Assembly (NCBI GenBank): GCA_035495555.1
Contig: DATJFQ010000115.1
Coordinates: 1-8,604, forward strand
DNA length: 8,604 bases
Direction of reading: 5' to 3'
From: DATJFQ01 sp035495555
GTDB taxonomy: Bacteria; Acidobacteriota; Vicinamibacteria; Vicinamibacterales; 2-12-FULL-66-21
The notes below the pieces were generated by a model. It did not search any database. It saw only the letters and a program-made list of their open reading frames with translations, and was not told where the DNA came from. Positions 1-6,332 of this stretch are shown here, piece by piece. The translations under genes and the position numbers were made by a program. Numbering within the stretch: position 1 is the first letter of the stretch; every line of letters begins with the position of its first letter.

Positions 1-872
1 ACGGTACTCCCGGTGCGCACGACGTTGACGTAGTTGTCCACTCCCTCGCGCGATTCCGTGTAGTCGTGATACAGGCTGAACGCGTGCGTCGACGGCTCCT
101 TCAGGAAGTAGACGATGTCGCGGTCCTGGTGCGCGCGTTCCGTCAGGCGTGATCGCTCCGTCGGTCCCTGCGCCGGCGGCGCTTCCCAACTTCGGGCGTT
201 CGACAGCGGCCTGGGCGCCGCCGCCGTGCCCGTCAACGCTCCGGGCCTGGCTTTCACGACCAGCGCGGCTGGCCCGGGCCCCTGATGCATGAAACTGATC
301 TTCACGCGGCCGTCAGCCTCCGAGAGCACCTGAGACGGTACGTTGCACTCGGTGAGGCGATAGCCAGCCGGGAGCACCACGCTGTTGCGAGTGATCCCGA
401 GCGGCCGGTCGAAAACGATACCGTCGCCTTCGCGGTAGTAGCTCTTCGGATCCTTGTACGTCTTCACGATGCGCAGGCGCGCCTGGCCGCCGCCGGAGGG
501 AATCGGCCGCGCGAGGTGAATCCGGATGTAGTCCGTTCCCGCGTCCGCGCCGGCCAGGCCGCTGGCCTTTGCTTCCGCGCCGCTGACCTGCTCGAACTTC
601 AGCGGAGCGCGCGTCATCATGTCGTAGACCGCTTCGTTGCTCGCGACGCTGCCCTTGCGGATCGGGTTGAAGAAGAGCGTCGCGCCGGGTGTGGTCGCCG
701 TCACCTCGTAGTCGATCGCGAACGACGCCGTGTCTGGCGCGAGCAGCTCGTACCGCGTGTACTCGTCCTGCTCGGTCTGGCGTGCCTGTTGCGCCGACGC
801 CAACGAACCAAGCGCGCCGATCCACACCAGGAGAGCGCCGGCACATACGCCGGATTTGATCCGCATTCTCAT
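1..872 (-). CDS. Exported protein of unknown function (C-terminus beyond window)
   Basis: An open frame runs from ATG at 872-870 to the left edge without a stop, giving 290 complete codons. It starts with a clear signal peptide: basic MRMRIK, a hydrophobic core around residues 8-22, and likely cleavage at ASA|QQ (A27/Q28). The product is therefore probably periplasmic, surface-bound or secreted. Residues about 48-210 alternate hydrophobic and polar residues as in a beta-sandwich (FAIDYEVTATTPGATLFFNP, YIRIHLARPI, ARLRIVKTYK). A Pro/Ala-rich linker follows at about 211-236, then a second module beginning RDIVYFLKEPSTHAFSLYHD. I see no catalytic motif and do not recognise the family; a distant likeness to N-terminal beta domains of M1 peptidases is only an impression. 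A second ATG two codons in (866-864) is possible. No Shine-Dalgarno sequence is evident before either. The gene lies 83 bp after the VWA-TPR gene on the same strand and could be the tail of that operon. Coding status rests on the open frame, the signal peptide and sensible composition. Confidence 0.82.
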   Translation of the reverse strand, partial: MRMRIKSGVCAGALLVWIGALGSLASAQQARQTEQDEYTRYELLAPDTASFAIDYEVTATTPGATLFFNPIRKGSVASNEAVYDMMTRAPLKFEQVSGAEAKASGLAGADAGTDYIRIHLARPIPSGGGQARLRIVKTYKDPKSYYREGDGIVFDRPLGITRNSVVLPAGYRLTECNVPSQVLSEADGRVKISFMHQGPGPAALVVKARPGALTGTAAAPRPLSNARSWEAPPAQGPTERSRLTERAHQDRDIVYFLKEPSTHAFSLYHDYTESREGVDNYVNVVRTGST

Positions 873-909
873 GCTGGTAAGGATAACGCGATTGCTCGCA
901 GCGCTGAGG

Positions 910-948
910 TTGCGCAGTTGGTAATTGCGAAGTTGCGCAGTTGCCTCG
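910..948. repeat. Intergenic degenerate octamer array (TTGCGCAG type)
   Basis: On the plus strand this gap reads as consecutive units TTGCGCAG, TTGGTAA, TTGCGAAG, TTGCGCAG, TTGCCTCG. The TTG starts are at 910, 918, 925, 933 and 941. Two units are identical and the period is 7-8 bp. It fills about half of the 83-bp gap between the second VWA gene and the exported unknown. No inverted repeat strong enough to be a terminator is seen. Function is unknown. Confidence 0.7.
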
Positions 949-955
949 CTCGCTC

Positions 956-3106
956 CTATCGCCACGCGAGAGCCTGTAAAGCCTCCTTCGCCTGTTGCAC
1001 GAAGGGGCCGCCGATCCGGATGTATTTCTGGTAGGCCGCCTGCGCCTTCTTCGTGTCGGATTCGCCGCCCACCCAGCGCTCCCGCGCGGAGTCGTAGCGC
1101 TGGAACTTCACCGCGCGCATCTGATATCCGCGGCCCAGATTGAAGTAGCCGAGGCCGTCGTCTGGCGCGACGCGTGTCGCCTCCTCGAACGACGCGATCG
1201 CCGAATCGAGCGCGCCACGGCGGATCTGCAGCACGCCCATGGCGTTGAAGATCTCGGCGTCCCTGGGCCAGCGCTGCTCCGCATCGCGCAGCACTTTGAG
1301 CGCGGTCGCTTCGTCCCTCTGCAGCATGTAGCCGTCGGCGAGATTGAAATACACCGGTTCGAAGTCGGGGGCGTCATGCCGTACCTGCTCCCATTGCTTC
1401 ACGGCGTCTGGATATTGGTTGAGTGCGAGGTGCGCGAGGCCGAGCGCGTAATGCACCCACGGATGCGCGGCCGGCGATTCTGCCGCCTCACCGAGATAGC
1501 GCGCGGCATCCTCGACGTTCCCCTTCTGATACGCAGCCCACCCCTTGCCGGCAGCGTCCGACGCGGTAGTCGGGGCGAGGCGCTCCCCTGAGTGCTGCAA
1601 TTGCTCGACGAGCTTCTTCGACTCGATACGCTCACGGAGCGATGTGGCCGACGCGGCTGTCGTATCCAAGCCCTCGGGCGTCGCGCCGGTTTCGGACGGA
1701 GACGATGCCGGCAGGGCGGGTGCGGCGGCGGGCGGGACGGCTGTCCCGGCGGCCTCTCCATGTGACGCTGCCGACGGCGGCGGTGTCGTGATCGCCGTCG
1801 GCTTCAGCAGCCTGGCCGGCTCGAGCGCGAGGTACCCGCGGCGCGCGCGGACCTTGACGCCCGGCCGCTTCACCGACACGGAAATCGCGCGGTATTTGCC
1901 GTCGAACTTCTGGTTGGTGGGCGTGTAGCCGAGGACGTAGTACGTGCCAGCGTCGCGCTGAATCATGTCGAGCGCGAGGCCGAAGTTGTTCTCATTGCGA
2001 ATCGCCATGCCCCCGGTGTCGACGGCGAGCGCGTTCGTGCCGTCCTCCTGCAGATCCATGCGGACGGACGGTCCGGCAGAGTCGAACGCGTACGGCTCGT
2101 CGATGATCGACGCCGCGGAACCCTTGTTCAGCCCGCGCGCATCCACCGTGTAGAAGTGCGCGCCGGCGCGGTTCGCCATCCCTGTCGCGTGCTGCAGCGC
2201 GGCGGTCGCGTTGAGCGTGAGAAAACCTTCCGAGAAGAACACGACGGTCTTCGGGCCCGCCATCCGTGCGAGGCCGTTGCAGAGCGCCTCGACGACGCGG
2301 AGCGTGAGCGTCGTCGCCTTGTCGGCGACGGTCATGATCTGGCGTGCCTTGTCGCGGACCTCCAGGTCCGGCGGCGTCTGCTTGCACCGATCCGGTTGGT
2401 CGGAGCACGCCCGGATGATGACCTGCTGGAGCGCATCGTTGTCGTTCTGATCCGCGATTCGCCAGGCCTCGAATTCGTCCTGGAACCGCGGCCACTCGCG
2501 GCGCATCGTGATCTGATACGTCGTGGCATCACCGGGCAGCTTCATGTCCTGCACGGCCTTGACCAGCTCGTCGCGCTTCGTCGTCAGGCGGTTGTTCGCC
2601 ATCCTGCCTTCGAACACGACGCCTGCGAGGTCGCCTTCCTGGAACTTCGTCTTCAGAAAGTCCTCGACGGCCTTCTGCGTCCGCTGCAGCCCGCCTGCGG
2701 TGAGGTGAGTCGTATCGAAGACGAACAGCCATGTCGACGAAGGGCGTGGTTCGGCGGTTCGGGGGTTCGGCGGTTCGGAGGTTCGGTTCGCGGGTTCGGG
2801 GTTCGGGTTCTGGTTCGGCTTCGGGTTCGGGTTCGCGTTCGCCGGTTCGCCGGTTATCAGCATCAGCGCGCCGAGTGGTTGCGGGACGCCGTCCTCTTTC
2901 ACCTCGAAGTCTTCCGGCTTCAGGTCCGTGATGAACTTGCCGTTCTTGTCGAACACGCGGACGTCGACCTGCACGGCCTGGGTGCCTGACTGGAAGGTCT
3001 GCTGCTGGCCAGGCGGCGGTTGGACGGGCGGCTGCTGCTGTGCGGACCCGGCGGCGAGCAGCGCGGGCGTGAGAAGCACCGCAAGAAGAGCACGTGAGAA
3101 ATCCAT
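956..3106 (-). CDS. Exported VWA-TPR protein, paralogue 2 (VWFA-related Acidobacterial family)
   Basis: 716 residues. A signal peptide ends near SA|QQQ (residue 22), so the protein is exported. Residues about 37-82 form the small beta domain typical of this family (DVRVFDKNGKFITDLKPEDF, then EVKEDGVPQ). Residues about 84-120 are a Pro/Asn-rich linker encoded by GGTTCG-type repeats. The VWA-like domain covers about 124-330: first strand STWLFVFD, metal-site region D131-TTH, threonines in NRLTTKRDEL at 175-176, and FFSEGF with E293 where VWA domains usually have TDG. It continues with HFYTVDARGLN and the family block YYVLGYTPTNQKFDGKYR through VRARRGYLA. A Pro/Ala/Ser linker (about 435-490) leads to about four TPR-like helical pairs at 517-710 (for example WVHYALGLAHLALNQYPDAV and AEIFNAMGVLQIRRGALDSA). 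Both domain types bind proteins; the ligand is unknown. The paralogue upstream (stop at 3149) is 42 bp away. The start is fixed by the signal peptide, with GGGAGGGGAGG upstream. The VWA family call is firm, the exact role is not. Confidence 0.93.
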   Translation of the reverse strand: MDFSRALLAVLLTPALLAAGSAQQQPPVQPPPGQQQTFQSGTQAVQVDVRVFDKNGKFITDLKPEDFEVKEDGVPQPLGALMLITGEPANANPNPKPNQNPNPEPANRTSEPPNPRTAEPRPSSTWLFVFDTTHLTAGGLQRTQKAVEDFLKTKFQEGDLAGVVFEGRMANNRLTTKRDELVKAVQDMKLPGDATTYQITMRREWPRFQDEFEAWRIADQNDNDALQQVIIRACSDQPDRCKQTPPDLEVRDKARQIMTVADKATTLTLRVVEALCNGLARMAGPKTVVFFSEGFLTLNATAALQHATGMANRAGAHFYTVDARGLNKGSAASIIDEPYAFDSAGPSVRMDLQEDGTNALAVDTGGMAIRNENNFGLALDMIQRDAGTYYVLGYTPTNQKFDGKYRAISVSVKRPGVKVRARRGYLALEPARLLKPTAITTPPPSAASHGEAAGTAVPPAAAPALPASSPSETGATPEGLDTTAASATSLRERIESKKLVEQLQHSGERLAPTTASDAAGKGWAAYQKGNVEDAARYLGEAAESPAAHPWVHYALGLAHLALNQYPDAVKQWEQVRHDAPDFEPVYFNLADGYMLQRDEATALKVLRDAEQRWPRDAEIFNAMGVLQIRRGALDSAIASFEEATRVAPDDGLGYFNLGRGYQMRAVKFQRYDSARERWVGGESDTKKAQAAYQKYIRIGGPFVQQAKEALQALAWR
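2748..2855. repeat. In-gene GGTTCG low-complexity array encoding an Asn-Pro linker
   Basis: About 108 bp of near-continuous GGTTCG, GGGTTCG and GGCGGTTCG units on the plus strand, with 14 TTCG cores counted. Read on the coding strand it gives alternating Asn-Pro, Glu-Pro and Arg-Thr residues (ANPNPKPNQNPNPEPAN and onward), at residues about 84-120 of the VWA protein. It sits exactly between the N-terminal beta domain and the first strand of the VWA domain. The spacing is irregular (mostly 5-9 bp), yet no stop codon arises. Confidence 0.88.
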
Positions 3107-3115
3107 ATATGCCGA

Positions 3116-3130
3116 CCCGCCTCCCCTCCC
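3116..3130 (-). promoter_or_regulatory. Possible ribosome-binding site for the downstream VWA-TPR gene
   Basis: The coding strand reads GGGAGGGGAGGCGGG ahead of the ATG at 3106. The best anti-SD match, GGAGG, ends about 13 bases before the start codon. That is longer than the usual 5-10, so this is only a candidate. It is embedded in the GAGGCGGG repeat. Confidence 0.35.
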
Positions 3131-3149
3131 GCCTCGCGCCTCCCGCCTC
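3116..3149. repeat. Three copies of CCCGCCTC in the 42-bp intergenic gap
   Basis: CCCGCCTC occurs at 3116-3123, 3128-3135 and 3142-3149, so at 12- and 14-bp steps. On the coding strand this is GAGGCGGG three times in a purine-rich run. The last copy touches the first base (plus coordinates) of the upstream paralogue's stop codon at 3149-3151. Function unknown; part of it may act as the ribosome-binding region of the next gene. Confidence 0.7.
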
Positions 3150-5353
3150 TACTTCGCCTCGAGGGCCGCGAGGCCCTTCTTCGCCTCGTCGACGTACAGG
3201 CCCTTGAGCGCGATCACGCGACGGTAGTTCCTGATCGCCGCATCGCGGTGCGACAGGGCCATGCTGAGGAAGCCGCCGGCGCGCAGCAGGCGACGATCCT
3301 CCGGCGTTTCCTCGAGCTGCGCTTTCCTGCTGCTGGACAGCTCGCGAAGCCGCAGCGCGGCGGCGTGATGCGCGCTTCCGAGATTGAAGAAGCCGAGCGG
3401 ATCCTTCGGCGCCAGCTTTGTGGCGTGCTCGAAGGAGTCGATCGCCTCCGGCAGCTCGTGATTGTGGATCTGGATGACGCCCCTCGCATCGAAGATCTCG
3501 GCGTCCTTCGGCCAGCGCCCCGCGGCCGCGTCGAGTACGGAAAGCGCGGTTTTCCGATCGTTCTGCAGCGAGTACGCGTCAGCGAGATCGAAGTAGACGG
3601 GTTCGAATGCCGGCGTCGAGGCGCGGACATGCTCCCACGACTGTGCGGCGGCCGGATATTCGCCGAGCGCCAGATGGCACAGGCCGAGCACGTAATGCAC
3701 CCACGGGTGTGCGGCGGGATCCCCCGCGGCCTTCGTCAGCTCGCGTTCGGCTGACTCGACGTCGCCCTTCTGGTATGCGGCCCAGCCCACCGACGCCGCA
3801 TCGTCCGCCGGCGCGTTGTCGTCACCGCGGAGTGCGGCGACGAGACCGCCGTTGTCGATGCGCGTTCGGATCGCCGCCGCCGCCGCGGCCGTGTTCTCCG
3901 GAGACGGCGCGGACATGGCACCGGCCGGCGGGGGCGCCGTCGGGTTCCGCGGCGACACCGCCTCCTCGGGCGCGCTCGCGGGCGGTGGAATCGGAGCGGG
4001 CGATCGCGCCGGGGCCGCCGGCGTCATCGCGATCGGCTTCAGGAGCTTCGCCGGCTCGATCGCGAGATAGCCGCGCCGCGCGCGAACCTTCACGCCGCCG
4101 CGCTTGACGTCGACCTCGATCTTGCGGTACTTGCCGTCGAACGTCTGGTTCGCGGGCGTGTAGCCGATGACGTAGTACGTGCCGGCGTCGGCCTGGATCT
4201 GATCGAGCGCGCGGCCGAAATTGTTTTCGTTGCGGATCGCGAGGCCGCCAGTGTCGACGGCGAGCGCGTTCGTGCTGTCTTCGTTCCAGTCGAACGGCTG
4301 CGGGCCGCCCGACGGATTCATCGGCGTCACAGCCGTCAGGATTTCAGATGAAGCCGAGCCGTGGTTCAATCCGCGCGCGTCCACCGTGTAGAAGTGCGCG
4401 CCGGCGCGGTTGGCGAGCCCCGTCACGTTCTCGAGCGCGGCCTCGTTGCCGCTGAGGAAAAACCCTTCCGAGAAGTAGACGATCGTTTTCGGCCCCGCCA
4501 TCTTCGCGAGCCCGGTGCAGAGCGCGTCGATCGTCTTCAGCGACACGGCCGAGCGCACGTTCGCCTCGTCCAGGACCTGCCGCGCCTTCTCCTTCACGGG
4601 CTGGGTTGGATCCGCGTACCCTTTGCACTCCTCCGGCCGGTCGTTGCAGGCGCGCTGGGTGGCTGCGCCTATCGCGTGGCCGTCGTTCTGATCGGCAATC
4701 TGCCAGGCCTCGTGCTCGTCCTGCATGCGCGGCCATTCGAGATGCATGAACTGCTCGAAGTTGCCGCTTTGCGCGGACTGCCGCAGCCCCTGCACCGCCG
4801 CGAGCAGCGCCTCGCGGTCGGTCGTCAGACGATTGTTCGCCATCCGGCCATCGAACACAACGCCGCCGAGATCGCCCTGATGAAATCGGGAGTCGATGAA
4901 GGCCGCCGCGGCCTGCTGCGTGGAGTGGAGTCCGTTCAGCGACAAGTGCGGCGTATCGAAGACGAACAGCCACGTGGACGGGGTTCTCGGGTTCTCAGGT
5001 TCTCGGGTTCTCGGGTTGGGTTCTGGGGTTCGCGGGTTCGCGCGGTTCCCGGGGTTCTCGGGGCTCGCGGGGTTCTCGGGGCTCGCGGGGCTCGCGGGGT
5101 TGGTTCCAGGTTCAGACCCGACCAGGGTGAGGGCGGTGATCTGCTGCGGAACGCCGTCTTCTTTGATGATGAAATCGCCCGGTTTGAGATTGGTGACGAA
5201 GTGGCCGTCCTTGTCGAAGACGCGGACGTCCACTTCCACGACCTGCGTGCCCGATCGGAACGTCGGCGCCTGCGGCTGCTGCGCGTGCGCGACGACGAGC
5301 ATCGCCACGCACGAGGCGAGACACGCGACCGGAATCGACCGAACCACTGTCAT
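3149..5353 (-). CDS. Exported VWA-TPR protein, paralogue 1 (VWFA-related Acidobacterial family)
   Basis: 734 residues from ATG at 5353-5351. The frame stays open upstream to 5524, but that extension is Arg/Gly-rich repeat translation (VRVRVRSSRSR). The chosen start gives a proper signal peptide, MTVVRSIPVACLASCVAMLV, with cleavage near AHA|QQ (residue 24). The layout matches the next gene. The N-terminal beta domain is at about 31-78 (VDVRVFDKDGHFVTNLKPGD). A repeat-encoded Pro-rich linker spans about 82-125 and includes ASPENP twice in a row. The VWA-like domain, about 126-335, has D133-TPH at the metal site, NRLTTDREAL, and YFSEGF with E296. The family block YYVIGYTPANQTFDGKYR to VRARRGYLA follows, then a Pro/Ala linker (about 440-490) and TPR-like repeats (about 522-732). 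The block ANRAGAHFYTVDARGLN is identical to the paralogue, so the pair is a tandem duplication. A weak AGGGG precedes the start. The role is probably extracellular or periplasmic protein binding; the ligand is unknown. Confidence 0.93.
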   Translation of the reverse strand: MTVVRSIPVACLASCVAMLVVAHAQQPQAPTFRSGTQVVEVDVRVFDKDGHFVTNLKPGDFIIKEDGVPQQITALTLVGSEPGTNPASPASPENPASPENPGNRANPRTPEPNPRTREPENPRTPSTWLFVFDTPHLSLNGLHSTQQAAAAFIDSRFHQGDLGGVVFDGRMANNRLTTDREALLAAVQGLRQSAQSGNFEQFMHLEWPRMQDEHEAWQIADQNDGHAIGAATQRACNDRPEECKGYADPTQPVKEKARQVLDEANVRSAVSLKTIDALCTGLAKMAGPKTIVYFSEGFFLSGNEAALENVTGLANRAGAHFYTVDARGLNHGSASSEILTAVTPMNPSGGPQPFDWNEDSTNALAVDTGGLAIRNENNFGRALDQIQADAGTYYVIGYTPANQTFDGKYRKIEVDVKRGGVKVRARRGYLAIEPAKLLKPIAMTPAAPARSPAPIPPPASAPEEAVSPRNPTAPPPAGAMSAPSPENTAAAAAAIRTRIDNGGLVAALRGDDNAPADDAASVGWAAYQKGDVESAERELTKAAGDPAAHPWVHYVLGLCHLALGEYPAAAQSWEHVRASTPAFEPVYFDLADAYSLQNDRKTALSVLDAAAGRWPKDAEIFDARGVIQIHNHELPEAIDSFEHATKLAPKDPLGFFNLGSAHHAAALRLRELSSSRKAQLEETPEDRRLLRAGGFLSMALSHRDAAIRNYRRVIALKGLYVDEAKKGLAALEAK
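4980..5110. repeat. In-gene composite array: octamer GGGTTCTC and 18-bp tandem unit
   Basis: The left part is four octamers on the plus strand: GGGTTCTC at 4981-4988 and 4989-4996, AGGTTCTC at 4997-5004, GGGTTCTC at 5005-5012. The right part holds two perfect adjacent 18-bp copies of GGGGTTCTCGGGGCTCGC (5051-5068 and 5069-5086), then a 9-bp half unit, GGGGCTCGC (5087-5095). The middle is degenerate GGTTCGCG. The coding strand yields the Pro-rich linker at residues about 82-125 of the VWA protein. Confidence 0.9.
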
Positions 5354-5413
5354 CGCTGACCAGAGGCCCCTATGCCTGGGCCGAAAGGGCTGGCGTCCAC
5401 CCCGAGGGCGCCA

Positions 5414-5535
5414 CGAACCGGAACCGCCAGCCTCAAACCCGAACGCGAACCGCGAACGCGAACTCCGAACCCGAACCCGAACCCGAACCGCGAAGAGAAC
5501 CCCCGCACCCCCGAACCCCCGCACCCAGAACCGCG
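5414..5535. repeat. Intergenic GAACCC/GAACGC array upstream of the first VWA-TPR paralogue
   Basis: Most of the 186-bp gap between the propeller gene (stop at 5540) and the VWA gene start (5353) is GAACC-type repeat on the plus strand. It includes three perfect GAACCC units at 5467-5484 plus a partial one to 5489. GAACGC/GAACCGC variants lie on the left and CACCCCCGAACCCCC variants on the right. The AACCCG orientation here is on the plus strand, opposite to the coding-strand orientation of the arrays inside the VWA genes. No credible promoter or terminator could be read in this gap. Confidence 0.85.
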
Positions 5536-5539
5536 GGGG

Positions 5540-6298
5540 CTACTTCACGTCGGTAACGAACAGCCCGTATTTTTTCCCGTCTTTCCGGATGAAGGCGATC
5601 TGCTTACCCGAGTCCGACCAGGCCGGGATCATGACGTGGTTCGTGGAGGGCACCATCTTCTTCTCGCCCTGCTGATCCATGATGGTGAGGCGTCCCTCGT
5701 CGTTCGAATACGCGATGGCAGTGCCGAACGACTGCGGCGCCCAGCTGTAGGTATAGCCGGGCACGAACTGCGTGTCCACGTACTCACCGACCGTCTGGCC
5801 CTTGAGTTTCAGCGTAATCACGTGCTGCACCTGGCTCGAGAGCGCCGCATCCGTCGCGGCGTCCATGTTGCCGGTGGACGCACCTGACTCGCCGCCCTTC
5901 GCCAGCGCTCCGCCGGTGGGGGCGGACACCGCCCGCGTGGTGCGCTTGTCTTCGCTGATATCGATTGCGAACGTCCGGACGCCCGGCGCCCACTTGTTCG
6001 ATTTCCACGTCTGGTAATCGGTCGCCCACTGCGGAGCGGCGTCGACGCTCTTCACCTTGCCGTCGGCAAGCGTCACGAGATAATGCTTCTGATTCTCGAA
6101 CGTGCCGATACGCGTCCGGTTGCCGGTCTCGACGTACAGCTCCGTACCATCGGGCGACCACGCGAGCTGGATCGGTTCTCCCTTGATCTTGTCGAGCGCC
6201 ACGACGAGGTGCGGCTCGCTGAAGTTCATGGACGCCTGCGGTGCGGCCTGCGCCCCGCCCCCCGTCAACGCGAGTGCGAGCACGAAACCAATGAGCAT
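5540..6298 (-). CDS. Small exported beta-propeller-like protein (PD40/TolB-type repeats)
   Basis: 252 residues with a signal peptide (MLIGFVLALALTGGG, likely cleavage after AQA at residue 18), so it should be periplasmic or secreted. It carries PD40-like blade motifs: IQLAWSPDGTELYVE at about 43-57, YSWAPQSFGTAIAYSNDEG around 184-202, and PAWSDSGKQIAFIRKDGKKY at about 225-244. These W-S-D/P-G signatures are typical of TolB and of WD40-like propeller proteins. Only about three blades are recognisable, fewer than the six of TolB, so this is a partial or divergent propeller, and it may need a partner or oligomerise. Residues about 125-150 are a Gly/Ala/Ser-rich loop. No catalytic motif is seen. 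It lies 27 bp after the large VWA gene, consistent with co-transcription and perhaps a physical partnership. The start is supported by the signal peptide; GGGGG four bases upstream is a weak ribosome-binding candidate. The specific function is unknown. Confidence 0.88.
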   Translation of the reverse strand: MLIGFVLALALTGGGAQAAPQASMNFSEPHLVVALDKIKGEPIQLAWSPDGTELYVETGNRTRIGTFENQKHYLVTLADGKVKSVDAAPQWATDYQTWKSNKWAPGVRTFAIDISEDKRTTRAVSAPTGGALAKGGESGASTGNMDAATDAALSSQVQHVITLKLKGQTVGEYVDTQFVPGYTYSWAPQSFGTAIAYSNDEGRLTIMDQQGEKKMVPSTNHVMIPAWSDSGKQIAFIRKDGKKYGLFVTDVK

Positions 6299-6308
6299 AG
6301 GACCCCCA

Positions 6309-6332
6309 ATTCACCAACGCACCATTCACCAA
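6309..6332. repeat. Intergenic direct repeat ATTCACCAA overlapping the upstream stop codon
   Basis: ATTCACCAA is present at 6309-6317 and 6324-6332. On the coding strand this reads TTGGTGAA, TGGTGCG, TTGGTGAA, TTGGGGG, a 7-8-bp period like that of the array at 910-948. The first coding-strand copy supplies the last sense codon (TGG) and the TGA stop of the upstream VWA gene. Confidence 0.65.

Noticed and set aside
313..846. A 177-codon minus-strand open frame inside the left-edge gene
   Set aside because: It is a different frame of the same DNA, with an Arg-rich composition and no features. The frame starting at 872 is the supported one.
285..1034. A 249-codon plus-strand open frame over the left-edge gene
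   Set aside because: The minus-strand frame has a clear signal peptide and beta-strand pattern. The plus frame is Arg/Ala-rich and crosses the intergenic repeat.
5354..5524. N-terminal extension of the first VWA-TPR paralogue to an ATG at 5524
   Set aside because: The extension is translated GGTTCG-type repeat (VRVRVRSSRSR) and would bury the good signal peptide that begins at 5353.
5414..5535. CRISPR-like array
   Set aside because: Units are 5-9 bp with no spacers of regular length and no cas genes nearby, so this is a low-complexity tandem repeat.
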